64,000 nucleotides of DNA from Streptomyces lavendulae subsp. lavendulae (GTDB lineage Bacteria > Actinomycetota > Actinomycetes > Streptomycetales > Streptomycetaceae): assembly GCF_002803845.1 (NCBI RefSeq), contig NZ_CP024985.1, positions 496,001-560,000 of the forward strand, in the 5' to 3' direction. The stretch's first letter is position 1; every line of letters starts with the position of its first letter. The notes below the pieces were generated by a model that worked only from the letters and a program-made list of their open reading frames with translations, was not told where the DNA came from and did not search any database. Below, piece by piece: positions 52,916 to 60,640 of this stretch. A program made the position numbers and the translations under genes.

Positions 52916-53175
52916 AGGGTTCCCGCCCGGCGCGGCGAGTTCGTCCGGTTCACCCCTGCTTGCCCCTCCCCCGGGGCCTTCCGATTCAGGAAGTACGCCG
53001 ACCGCGGGCCCGTCCCACTTGATCTCCCTCGCGGTGAACGTACAAGCTACTGACTGTGACTCTCCAGACGTGGGCGGTCCATGGACGCCGGACCACCTGC
53101 GAGTAGTCCGGCGGATTCACGAAGGAACCGCGGCACGCGTCCCATGTGCCGTGGTGTTCGCAGAAGGGATGGACC

Positions 53176-53751
53176 GTGGCGGGAATCCGGGAGACCCTGG
53201 GAATCGTCTCAGAGACGCTCCGGGAGATCCGCACCCTTCGCAGACTGCGCAACACCTTCTGCTCGCAACTCGGGCTGCCGGCGCACCCGACCATCGACGA
53301 GGTCGTATCGGCCGTCTCCGACCGCTGCGGAGTGCCGATCCGAATCCTCTACCTGCCGTTGAAGTACCCGCTCACAGGGGGACTCCTGCAGGGACCCGGA
53401 GAGCTCGTCATCGTGGTCGACAAGGACTCGCAGAGCATCCTGCAGAACTTCGTCATCGCCCACGAACTGGCACACGCCTTCCTCGGGCACGATCCGGAGA
53501 CGGCGGGACACGACCTGCAGGACGAACTGCTCGCCAGCCTGGCCCCCGCCCTCAATCCCAAGATCAGCCGGATGATGCTGGCCCGCACCTACTTCGACGG
53601 GCCCGAGACGGCACCGTCCTGCGGGCAGACTCCGCCCGAGCGGGAAGCCGAGACCCTGGGGCGGCTGATCGTGAGCATGATCACCAACATCAGCGGAGAC
53701 GCCACCACATCGGTGAGCTCCGCCCTGCGTCACAGGGGGACCGGTGTCTGA
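53176..53751 (+). CDS. ImmA/IrrE-family metallopeptidase
   Basis: A 191-residue protein from a GTG at 53176 (AGAAGGGATG upstream). The zinc motif HELAH is at about residues 96-100 in NFVIAHELAHAFLGHDPE. A later Glu in PEREAETLGRLIVSMI is the likely third ligand. The N-terminal helices (GIRETLGIVSETLREIRTLRRLRNTFC) may bind the partner regulator. The protein is cytoplasmic. It overlaps the next gene by 8 bp, while 260 bp separate it from the XRE gene, so it may also have its own promoter. Confidence 0.9.
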   Translation: MAGIRETLGIVSETLREIRTLRRLRNTFCSQLGLPAHPTIDEVVSAVSDRCGVPIRILYLPLKYPLTGGLLQGPGELVIVVDKDSQSILQNFVIAHELAHAFLGHDPETAGHDLQDELLASLAPALNPKISRMMLARTYFDGPETAPSCGQTPPEREAETLGRLIVSMITNISGDATTSVSSALRHRGTGV

Positions 53752-54958
53752 GGACACTGCCGACATCGTCTACCTCACCGTCGCCGCGATCGCCTCGTGC
53801 ACCACCTTCGCGAAGTTCGTCGCCTGGCAGCGGGAACGCTCGCCCGCACTGCGCCTGATCGCCCTGTGCTCCGCCCTGGGGGTGGCCGCCTTCGTGTTCG
53901 CGACTCCCGTGGTCTACCGCGGCGTGGCGGACCTGACGGGCAGGCAGAACCTGGCCGAGCTGCTGGTCTTCCTCTGCATCCTCGGTTTCTTCGCCCATAC
54001 GCACGTGATGTCGCTGCTGTGGCGCCCTTCCCCGTCGGGCGCGACCCGCAACCCGCTGACCCGGCCGCTCGTCGTCTACGGTCTCGTCGCGGCCGCCCTG
54101 ATCGCCGGATTCCTCGTCGCCGGTCTCGACGACGCACCCCACCCGCTGGACTTCAACATCACCTACGGCCGGGACCCCGGCGCCCTGGTCATGCTGGGCG
54201 CGTTCCAGCTGGGCCTCGGCTACGCCTCGGTCTCCACCGCCCTGCGGTTCCGCCACAACGCCCTCTCCTCGCACGACGATCCGAGGCTGCGCCGGGCCCT
54301 TCAGCACATCGCGTTCGCCACCTGGTTCATCGCCGGGTACGTGGCGTGCGTCGGGCCGGCCACCGTGGCCGGCGCCATGGGATGGCGCGGCCTGGACCCC
54401 CTGCACAGCCTCGGCCCGGTCTCCGGCACGATCGGAGCCATCATCATCAACTGGGGGTTCTCCGGAGCCGCCATCGCCACGTGGCGCGCCGACCGCCGGG
54501 ACTACCTGGCGCTGGCCCCCCTGTGGCAGCTGACGCGCCGCGCCGACCCGCGGATCACGCTGACCGAGCCCAATCCGGTGGCTCAGCTCGGCCTGATCTA
54601 CGTACGGGACTGGCACCTGATCACACGGATGGCCGACATCCTCAGCGGCATCCGCAGCCTGCACCCCTACTTCGGCAGCGCCCCCGTCGACCGGGTGCGC
54701 GAGGCGGCCGCCGGCGCCGGCTGGTCGAAGGACGACGAGCGGGCCGCGGCCGCGGCGGCCGTCCTCCTCGGGGCGGTGGCGCGCGCCGAGGACGGAGCGG
54801 CCCGGGTGAGCGGCAGGGGCGTCCCGCTGCCGGGCTCCGAGCTGGAAGCGGCCGCCCAGCGCGCCCACCTGGTCCGCATGGCCCGCCTGCTCGGCCACCC
54901 GGCGGTTCTGGCCGCGGCCGGTGTGGACGAGGACGGACGGCTGGTCCCCAGCACCTAG
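53744..54958 (+). CDS. MAB_1171c-type polytopic membrane protein (DUF6545-like)
   Basis: A 404-residue protein from a GTG overlapping the metallopeptidase gene. Seven or so spans fill residues 5-250 (IVYLTVAAIASCTTFAKFVAWQ, LLVFLCILGFFAHTHVMSLLW, LALCSALGVAAFVF and others). A soluble C-terminal part of about 140 residues follows (YLALAPLWQLTRRADPRI, then ADILSGIRSLHPYFG), as in the family I recall as MAB_1171c putative transporters. It may be a sensor or transport partner of the XRE/ImmA pair. The biochemical role is unknown. Confidence 0.75.
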   Translation: MSEDTADIVYLTVAAIASCTTFAKFVAWQRERSPALRLIALCSALGVAAFVFATPVVYRGVADLTGRQNLAELLVFLCILGFFAHTHVMSLLWRPSPSGATRNPLTRPLVVYGLVAAALIAGFLVAGLDDAPHPLDFNITYGRDPGALVMLGAFQLGLGYASVSTALRFRHNALSSHDDPRLRRALQHIAFATWFIAGYVACVGPATVAGAMGWRGLDPLHSLGPVSGTIGAIIINWGFSGAAIATWRADRRDYLALAPLWQLTRRADPRITLTEPNPVAQLGLIYVRDWHLITRMADILSGIRSLHPYFGSAPVDRVREAAAGAGWSKDDERAAAAAAVLLGAVARAEDGAARVSGRGVPLPGSELEAAAQRAHLVRMARLLGHPAVLAAAGVDEDGRLVPST

Positions 54959-54990
54959 GACAGCTCCTGGGACCGCCGGCCGGAGCTGTC
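54959..54990 (+). terminator. Hairpin after membrane-protein gene
   Basis: gacagctcc (54959-54967) pairs with ggagctgtc (54982-54990), with further GC pairing possible in the loop. It begins immediately after the TAG stop. Confidence 0.6.
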
Positions 54991-55119
54991 GCCGTGCCTC
55001 CTCGGTCGCGCGCGGGCACATCAGGTATCCCGTCCAGCATCCGGTGGTCCGGGGCCGGGCCGCAGCCCGGAGTGGGCCGTACGCGGGCCGGGACCCGTCC
55101 GGTCCGCGCGGTGTCACCG

Positions 55120-56433
55120 CTACCGCCGGGCGCGGGCCATCGCCACGCGCCACCAGAACCGTGGCGTCTGCAGATCGGCGGGACGCCTGCGCATGTTGAC
55201 GACGTCGAGGAACCTCTCGTTCACCCACGCGTCCGTCGTGGAGGCCTCCTCCATCCACTCCGCCATCTTCCTGGCCAGTGGGTAGCCGCGGGGGTAAGGG
55301 CCCGTGACGTGCGGCTGTGCCAGGTCGGACAGGGTCGAGAGCTCCCATGCCGCGTTGACGACGACCCTGACGTGGTGGAAGTAGGCATGCGCCGGCGCAC
55401 GGAGGTCCGCTCCCCTGCGCAGGTACGCGGCAAGGCACGATGCGTGCAGCAGGGCACTGGTCATGCCCTGCCCGTAGACCGGGTTGAACGAGGCCACGGC
55501 ATCGCCCACGACGAAGAGGCCTCCGGGAAGACGCTCCACCTCCCACCACCGCCTCCGCAACGAGTGCGCCATGCCGTACGTCTCGACCTCGCCGATCAGC
55601 TCGCAGCGGTCCGCGACGACCCCGAAGGGGCCGGCGTCCATCTCCTTCATGCGCCTGCGGAAGTCGGCGGGGTCCCGGGTCGGGCGCATGCCGGCGTACG
55701 CCGCGATGACCGCCATCCACTGGTCGCCCTCCACCGCGGCCATGGCCCCGGTGTCCGGCTGCGCGCCGGTACCGCTCGCGGCGGCGGGCAGCTGGTGCGC
55801 CACGCGCACGTCGGGGAGTTCGTGTCCCCTGCGAAAGCGCGCGGTGGCGTAGCCCAGATCGATCCGCATGCGGTCGACGGGGGGCTGCGGCCAGCCCTCC
55901 TCCCGGAGCCAGGAGGCCAGCCGGCTCGACCGGCCCGTGGCGTCGACCACCGCGTCGGCCGGCACCAGGTGGACCTCGTCCGAGTCGGCGGCGCGGACGC
56001 GGACTGCGGCCACCCGCATGTCCCGGACGACCAGGCCGCACGCCTTGCCCGCCCTCACGGACACCCCGTCGTCCAGGAGGGTCCGGCGGCGGATGTGCTC
56101 TTCCAGGAGGCCGCGGCTCACTCCGATCAGCTCGTTCCCCGGGACGGAGACCTTGCGCCGGCCCCGGGAGAAGAGCTGGATCTCGCTGCCCGACCCGAGG
56201 ACCGCGCCCTCGGCCACCAGGTCCTTCGACAACCCGGGAAACCAGCGTTCGGCCTGTGTGCGTCCCATGTCGAGCAGCGCATGGAGCTGCCCGCTCTGCG
56301 GCACGCCGTCCCTCGCCGCCGTCGCTGCGAGTCCATCGGGCTCGACGACGGTGACCCGTTTGCCGAGGCTCCGCAGGGCCCGTGCCGCGGCCATCCCCGC
56401 GATGCTGCCCCCCAGGACGACTACATGCTGCAC
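55120..56433 (-). CDS. FAD-dependent monooxygenase/oxidoreductase
   Basis: A 437-residue protein from a GTG at 56433 (GGGGGAG upstream). The Rossmann FAD motif is VVVLGGSIAGMAAARALRSLGKRVTVVE, with a Ser-Ile variation of GxGxxG. DGVPQSGQLHALLDMGR and DAVVDATGRSSRLASWL follow, and the second FAD motif is GLFVVGDAVASFNPVYGQGMTSALLHA. It resembles tryptophan-halogenase/geranylgeranyl-reductase-like flavoproteins of the p-hydroxybenzoate hydroxylase fold. It is cytoplasmic or membrane-associated. A 134-bp stretch of it recurs as a fragment at 20913-21045. Confidence 0.88.
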   Translation of the reverse strand: MQHVVVLGGSIAGMAAARALRSLGKRVTVVEPDGLAATAARDGVPQSGQLHALLDMGRTQAERWFPGLSKDLVAEGAVLGSGSEIQLFSRGRRKVSVPGNELIGVSRGLLEEHIRRRTLLDDGVSVRAGKACGLVVRDMRVAAVRVRAADSDEVHLVPADAVVDATGRSSRLASWLREEGWPQPPVDRMRIDLGYATARFRRGHELPDVRVAHQLPAAASGTGAQPDTGAMAAVEGDQWMAVIAAYAGMRPTRDPADFRRRMKEMDAGPFGVVADRCELIGEVETYGMAHSLRRRWWEVERLPGGLFVVGDAVASFNPVYGQGMTSALLHASCLAAYLRRGADLRAPAHAYFHHVRVVVNAAWELSTLSDLAQPHVTGPYPRGYPLARKMAEWMEEASTTDAWVNERFLDVVNMRRRPADLQTPRFWWRVAMARARR

Positions 56434-56692
56434 GTGCTCCCCCTCCGTGATCGACTGGCCCCACCGTCCGAACCCGCGCGCGGCCCCGGCACAGCACACT
56501 AGGCCCGTTCCGATCAACGACCAATGCGGGCTGGGGGCTTCGTTGGCGAAAAGCCCTCAGGGGGTCCGGTCTGGACCGATGAGGTGGAGCTGTACCCCGG
56601 ATGGCGGCGGGGACGGTGGCCGCGGTGGCAGGCGGTCGGATCGTGCCCGAGGCTCGGGGGCGGGGACGGGTACGAGGGAAAGGCGGTGGCCG

Positions 56693-56938
56693 ATGCCGGA
56701 AGCCGAGGAGGAAGGCCTCACCGCGCGCCCGGTCGGTGCGGTGGATCAGGACCGGAGCAGGGCCGAACGTCTGAGGGGTGCGATCACGCGCACCCATCTG
56801 CTTCCCGCGTTCCTGGTCCTCACGGTCATGATGGTGGCCCTGTGGCTCATGGGCATGCCGTTTCTGCAGGCCCTGACGATTTCCACCGGGGTGAAGATCG
56901 TGGTGGCCCTGCTCGAACTCCGCCGGGTGCCCGGGTAG
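56693..56938 (+). CDS. Small membrane protein of unknown function
   Basis: An 81-residue protein from an ATG preceded by GAGGGAAAGG. The N-terminal half is charged (PEAEEEGLTARPVGAVDQDRSRAERLRG). Two hydrophobic segments (LLPAFLVLTVMMVALWLMG and LQALTISTGVKIVVALLEL) form a likely membrane hairpin. It is followed 32 bp later by the zinc-ribbon protein. No family is recognised. Confidence 0.55.
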   Translation: MPEAEEEGLTARPVGAVDQDRSRAERLRGAITRTHLLPAFLVLTVMMVALWLMGMPFLQALTISTGVKIVVALLELRRVPG

Positions 56939-56970
56939 CCTCGGCGGCATCGGGGGAAGGGGAGGACGCG

Positions 56971-57423
56971 ATGCGGAACGCCGGTGCCGAGGTCTTCTCC
57001 TGTGCCGTGTGCGGCGCCCGGTTGTCCGTGCCGGTGCGCGAGGTGCGACCGCCGGCTGAGGACGAGGCCTGGACGCCGCTCGACTCTCCCGTGGACCCCT
57101 GCCCGCCCAGGATGGCGCCGGGCTCCTTCGCCCGCGATCCGGAGCCGGGGCGCATCGCCTGGGGCCCGGCTCCCAAGAGGTGGCGTGCGCCCCGGGCGGG
57201 GCACGGGCCGGGGGTGGACCTGCTGTTGAGCCCGGGTGACCTGGTCGGCACCACGAAGATCCGCGGCCGGTGGGGCGGTTGCTGCGGGCCCGGCGGGCAC
57301 GAGGGGCCGAATCTGGCGTGCGCGGGGTGCGGAGCCGAGGTCGGGCTGTGGACCGGTGACTGTTACACCTGGCTGGAGGTCGTCCTGAACGGGCGCCTGG
57401 TCAGCCGTTCCCCGGCGGTCTGA
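56971..57423 (+). CDS. Zinc-ribbon-like hypothetical protein
   Basis: A 150-residue protein from an ATG with GGGGAGGAC upstream. The first cysteine pair is FSCAVCGARLSVP and the second NLACAGCGAEVGLW, with a further GGCCGPGG between. Together these could form one zinc site from the two CxxC pairs. The middle is proline-rich and low in predicted structure. It resembles uncharacterised Streptomyces proteins of this size. The role is unknown. Confidence 0.65.
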   Translation: MRNAGAEVFSCAVCGARLSVPVREVRPPAEDEAWTPLDSPVDPCPPRMAPGSFARDPEPGRIAWGPAPKRWRAPRAGHGPGVDLLLSPGDLVGTTKIRGRWGGCCGPGGHEGPNLACAGCGAEVGLWTGDCYTWLEVVLNGRLVSRSPAV

Positions 57424-57474
57424 GCTCCTTCCCTTCGGCCGGGGGGCGTGAACGGCATCTGCGGGTTCCGTGGG

Positions 57475-57759
57475 TCAGCGGTGCCCGCCCGTCGTGGTCA
57501 GGGTGCACCGGCCGTCCTCGCAGGAGCGCTGGAGGCGGCCCCGCGAAATGGTCTGCATCAGGCCGATGGCCCAGCACATCGGGCAGCCGCGCAGTGCCAG
57601 TACGCCGACCGGCAGGAGCAGCAGGCTGACCGGGCCCGTGACCGGGAGGAGCGCGAGCGCGGCGATCAGGCTGCCGAACCCGATCAGGCCGCGGACCAGG
57701 TGGCGGGGCAGGGACGCGCTCGCGAAGTCGGGGCCGTCGGCTCCGGTGGTCGGCTTCAC
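57475..57759 (-). CDS. Small membrane protein with CPMCW motif
   Basis: A 94-residue protein from a GTG that overlaps the sigma-factor stop by 4 bp (GTGA; GGAGACACC upstream). One long or two short spans (GLIGFGSLIAALALLPVTGPVSLLLLPVGVLALRG) run directly into CPMCWAIGLMQTI, giving two closely spaced cysteines. A further Cys is in SCEDGRC near the C-terminus. It resembles the DUF2892/YgaP-like small membrane proteins. It could act as a redox- or metal-responsive partner of the sigma factor, but no anti-sigma motif (HxxxCxxC) is present. Confidence 0.7.
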   Translation of the reverse strand: MKPTTGADGPDFASASLPRHLVRGLIGFGSLIAALALLPVTGPVSLLLLPVGVLALRGCPMCWAIGLMQTISRGRLQRSCEDGRCTLTTTGGHR

Positions 57760-58310
57760 GGTGTGTCTCCGGTCGTGGGGCGGGGTGTGGCGCGCAGGGA
57801 CTGCTGGACGGAGGCGCGGGCCCGGTGCAGGCGCGATTTCATCGCCGCGGTGCTGAGGCCGAGCTCCTGTGCGGTCGTCCGTCCGCTGTGGCCCTGGATG
57901 TCCCGCATGATCAGCACGCGCCGCTGCTCGGCCGGCAGAGCGGCGACGGCGGCCGCGACCCGGCCCGCTTCGATGCGCTCCAGGACCACGTCCTCGGCCG
58001 AGCTCACGGCGGTGTCCGGCAGGGGTGCGTGGGGCCGCATCGTCCGCGCGCGCCGCAGGCACTCGTTGCGGACGATGCGGAACATCCACGAGGCCAGCGC
58101 GCCGGAGGCCCGCAGCGTCCCGATCTTCCGGTAGAGGATGATCAGGGCTTCCTGCGCGGCGTCCTCGGCGTCCTCGGGTGTGGCGCAGAGCGAGCGGGCG
58201 AATCTCCGTACGTTCGGGTGCGATCCCTCGACCAGCGCGGTGATCGAGGCGACGTCGCCGCGCTGGGCGTCGGCGACGAGCTGTTCGGCGGGCCAGGTCG
58301 TGTCAGCCAC
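57756..58310 (-). CDS. ECF-type RNA polymerase sigma factor
   Basis: A 184-residue protein from a GTG at 58310. Region 2 is NVRRFARSLCATPEDAEDAAQEALIILYRKIGTLRASGALASWMFRIVRNECLRRAR and region 4 is LPAEQRRVLIMRDIQGHSGRTTAQELGLSTAAMKSRLHRARASVQQSL. It is embedded in a tight operon: a 30-residue peptide gene overlaps its start by 8 bp and the CPMCW membrane protein overlaps its end. No anti-sigma factor gene is recognisable, so control may lie in one of these small proteins. Confidence 0.92.
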   Translation of the reverse strand: MADTTWPAEQLVADAQRGDVASITALVEGSHPNVRRFARSLCATPEDAEDAAQEALIILYRKIGTLRASGALASWMFRIVRNECLRRARTMRPHAPLPDTAVSSAEDVVLERIEAGRVAAAVAALPAEQRRVLIMRDIQGHSGRTTAQELGLSTAAMKSRLHRARASVQQSLRATPRPTTGDTP

Positions 58311-58395
58311 GGGCGTGCTTCCGCTTGCGCGTGACGACGTAGGCGCACGTGCAGAGCAGCACGGCTCCGGCGGCGATGGCGATTCCGATGAGCAT
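58303..58395 (-). CDS. 30-residue membrane micro-protein opening the sigma-factor operon
   Basis: The frame starts with an ATG at 58395, 4 bp after a perfect GGAGGT ribosome site, and ends with a TGA at 58303. It overlaps the sigma-factor start by 8 bp. The product is one hydrophobic segment with two cysteines and a basic tail (MLIGIAIAAGAVLLCTCAYV, then VTRKRKHARG). The orientation signal (positive tail) predicts one membrane span. The strength of the ribosome site, in contrast to the weak site of the sigma gene, argues that it is a real gene and couples sigma translation. Confidence 0.6.
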   Translation of the reverse strand: MLIGIAIAAGAVLLCTCAYVVTRKRKHARG

Positions 58396-58528
58396 GTGGA
58401 CCTCCTGATGCGCGTTCCGACGTTTGTCGGCACACATATAGGAGGCCCGGGCCCGCCGAAAGGATTCGGTCCGTCACCGGAAACTTCGATCACGCCGTGC
58501 CGGGGCGTCGCCCCGCTGTCGTCCGGCC

Positions 58529-58903
58529 TCAGGCGGACCGGCGGCGCAGGGCCCGGCGGACCAGGTACAGGACCACGAACAGCACGATGACGACGAGCAC
58601 GACGATCATCAGCTTCTTGAAGAGCCCGCCCTTCTTCTTGCTCTTCTTGCTCTTCTTGTTCTTCTTGTTGTCGGTGACGGCCTGGACCCGGGACGAGGTC
58701 GGGGCGCGGAGAGCGGCTGCCACACCGGCTCCGGCCGGGTGGGAGTGCTGCGCCGGCGCGGTCGCCGCGGGGGCCTGCCGGGCCGCCGGTACGGCCGCCT
58801 CCGCGGCTGCCGTCGGCCCCAGCAGCAACCCGGCGAGTATGAAGAGCGGTACGAGTGCCGCCGCCGCTGCCGGACGCTTCTTCGGAATGCTGTTCTTCGT
58901 CAC
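58529..58903 (-). CDS. Secreted lysine-rich protein with C-terminal membrane anchor
   Basis: A 124-residue protein from a GTG at 58903 (AGGGGAGA upstream). A signal peptide (KKRPAAAAALVPLFILAGLL, cleavage near AEAA) is followed by an Ala/Pro-rich stretch and a lysine run (KKNKKSKKSKKKGG). A hydrophobic segment (LMIVVLVVIVLFVVLYLV) and the basic end RRALRRRSA finish the protein. It is thus probably an exported, membrane-anchored polybasic protein. There is no LPxTG motif, and the family is unknown. Confidence 0.65.
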   Translation of the reverse strand: MTKNSIPKKRPAAAAALVPLFILAGLLLGPTAAAEAAVPAARQAPAATAPAQHSHPAGAGVAAALRAPTSSRVQAVTDNKKNKKSKKSKKKGGLFKKLMIVVLVVIVLFVVLYLVRRALRRRSA

Positions 58904-59083
58904 TTTCTCCCCTGTTCTCCAACGCCCCGACCGGCCCGGTGGAATCCGGACGGCCCGGGTACTGGAGCATCGTCGACGAGTTGGACCGCCACGGCAAGGA
59001 CATGGGATGCGCAACCCCGTCGAGCGCTCGCGCCCGGCCGCCCCGGCGTCGTGTTGTCACACCCTGCTCGTAGGGTCGCAGGG

Positions 59084-60598
59084 GTGAACCGAGACGACGC
59101 CCTTGAACCGACGGACGCCGCCGAGCTGCTGCGCGGTGTCCACGCCCGGCTGCTGCCCCTGGCCGCGCTGACTCCCGAGCTCTCCGGGGCCATGCGCTAC
59201 GCGCGCGTGGTGGCCGACGGGCTCGTCTTCGCGTACGCCCTCGACGGACCGACCAGTGTGCGGATCCTCACCGACAGGGACGTCGAGGTCGCCGGGCTCC
59301 AGGAACTGGGGCGGGCGGCGTACGCGAACCTGATGCGCGTGCCCGCCGAGTACGCGGAGGTGGTCACCGAGGAGGGGGCGCGGCTGCACTCCGTCTACGG
59401 CGACTCCCACTTCGTCGCCGCCAAGGCCCTGTTCCTGTCCGAGGCGGCCCGGCAGGTCACCGGTGAGCCGCTCCCGGACGCCGGCGCCCTCGTCGTCGTG
59501 CCCAGTCGGCACAACCTGGTGTTCCACCCGATCGGCGACGGATCCGTGGCCGACGCGGTCAACGCCCTCGCCGCCTACGCGTTGGGCGCTCACGAGGACT
59601 CGGGGCGGGGCGCCCTGTCTCCGCAGGTCTACTGGTGGCACGCCGGCGCACTGACGTCGCTCACGGTCTTCGACGAGCAGACCCGCACCTTCTCCCTGCG
59701 ACCGCCACCGCAGCTCCTCGCCATGATGAAGGGCCTGGTCCGGCTCGACGGCGCCGGCCGGATCGCCACCCGCACCGCGGACAAGGCTCCCGACCTCGGC
59801 GAACTCGCCTCATCCATAGCCGAGTCGGCGGGACGGTGCGACCGGGACCCGGCGGCGCTGGGCGGTGCGTTCGGCGCCGCCGTCGCGCTCGCCCACGCGC
59901 GCTGCGCCGAAGACCCCGACGCGGCGGGCATCGACACGTGGGACGCCTGGGCCACCGCGGTACAGCTCGGCTCCGCGCTGTTCGTCGGTGCGCAGCCGCA
60001 GCAGTGTCACCTGGGCGGGGAGCGGACCGCGCAGCTGCCCGCGACTCCCGCCGACCCGCCCGCGGACGCCCGCGCCTGGCTCGACGCCCTGTACCTCGCG
60101 GTCGTGTGCCGCCAGACGGACCGGATCGACCGGCTGTGCCGGGTGCCGCCGGCGCGGCTGCGGGAGGACGACTCCGTCGACGCGTACGTCCTGCACTGGG
60201 TCGACACCCTGCAGACCTACTTCTCCCGGCGGTCCATGGACGAGGTGGTGGAGAAGCTGCTGGCCACCATGGAGTCGTCCATGCCCGAGGGCCTGACCCA
60301 CGCGCCGAAGGACTTCGTGAACCGGATCGACTACCAGCCCGTCGCCCTCTTCCACCGGCTCGTCTCGGGTGACCCCAACGCCTTCGCCGAGACCCTGACG
60401 GAAGCCCTCGCGGAACACTCCGGGTACTGGTCCGGGTCGGCGGCGCCGCGTGCCCGTCTCGCCCTCGGGCCGCTCGCGATGGCGAGCATGGCCTACGAAC
60501 GCGGTTTCCCCGTCGACGCGGAGCACCCCTGTCTGCCCGCCCATCTGCTCGACGGGAAGCGGATCGAGGACATACCCGAGTCCGGGGACCCCGCGTAG
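59084..60598 (+). CDS. Imm49-family protein with extra N-terminal domain
   Basis: A 504-residue protein from a GTG at 59084. Residues from about 240 onward match the Imm49 (immunity 49) family as I know it: AWLDALYLAVVCRQTDRIDRLCRVP, DAYVLHWVDTLQTYF, PVALFHRLVSGDPNAFAETLTEALAEHSGYW and LALGPLAMASMAYERGFPVDAEH. Residues 1-235 form a separate alpha/beta domain with AVVADGLVFAYALDGPTSVRILTDRDV and DAGALVVVPSRHNLVFHPI, similar to DUF1444-type domains. Most Imm49 proteins lack this part. No toxin gene is adjacent. Confidence 0.8.
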   Translation: MNRDDALEPTDAAELLRGVHARLLPLAALTPELSGAMRYARVVADGLVFAYALDGPTSVRILTDRDVEVAGLQELGRAAYANLMRVPAEYAEVVTEEGARLHSVYGDSHFVAAKALFLSEAARQVTGEPLPDAGALVVVPSRHNLVFHPIGDGSVADAVNALAAYALGAHEDSGRGALSPQVYWWHAGALTSLTVFDEQTRTFSLRPPPQLLAMMKGLVRLDGAGRIATRTADKAPDLGELASSIAESAGRCDRDPAALGGAFGAAVALAHARCAEDPDAAGIDTWDAWATAVQLGSALFVGAQPQQCHLGGERTAQLPATPADPPADARAWLDALYLAVVCRQTDRIDRLCRVPPARLREDDSVDAYVLHWVDTLQTYFSRRSMDEVVEKLLATMESSMPEGLTHAPKDFVNRIDYQPVALFHRLVSGDPNAFAETLTEALAEHSGYWSGSAAPRARLALGPLAMASMAYERGFPVDAEHPCLPAHLLDGKRIEDIPESGDPA

Positions 60599-60640
60599 CC
60601 GTGCCGTGTGGGGGTACGGGCCCGGGCCGAAGGGCGTCGG

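Noticed and set aside
52334..53751. XRE plus ImmA/IrrE pair considered as the switch of an integrative element
   Set aside because: No integrase, excisionase, conjugation gene or att repeats are seen around it.
53690..56950. A 1086-codon minus-strand frame across the XRE-ImmA-membrane region
   Set aside because: Low-complexity Arg/Gly/Pro composition and no domain; it overlaps well-supported genes on both strands.
58529..58903. Lysine-rich protein considered as a sortase substrate
   Set aside because: No LPxTG or LAxTG motif precedes the C-terminal span.
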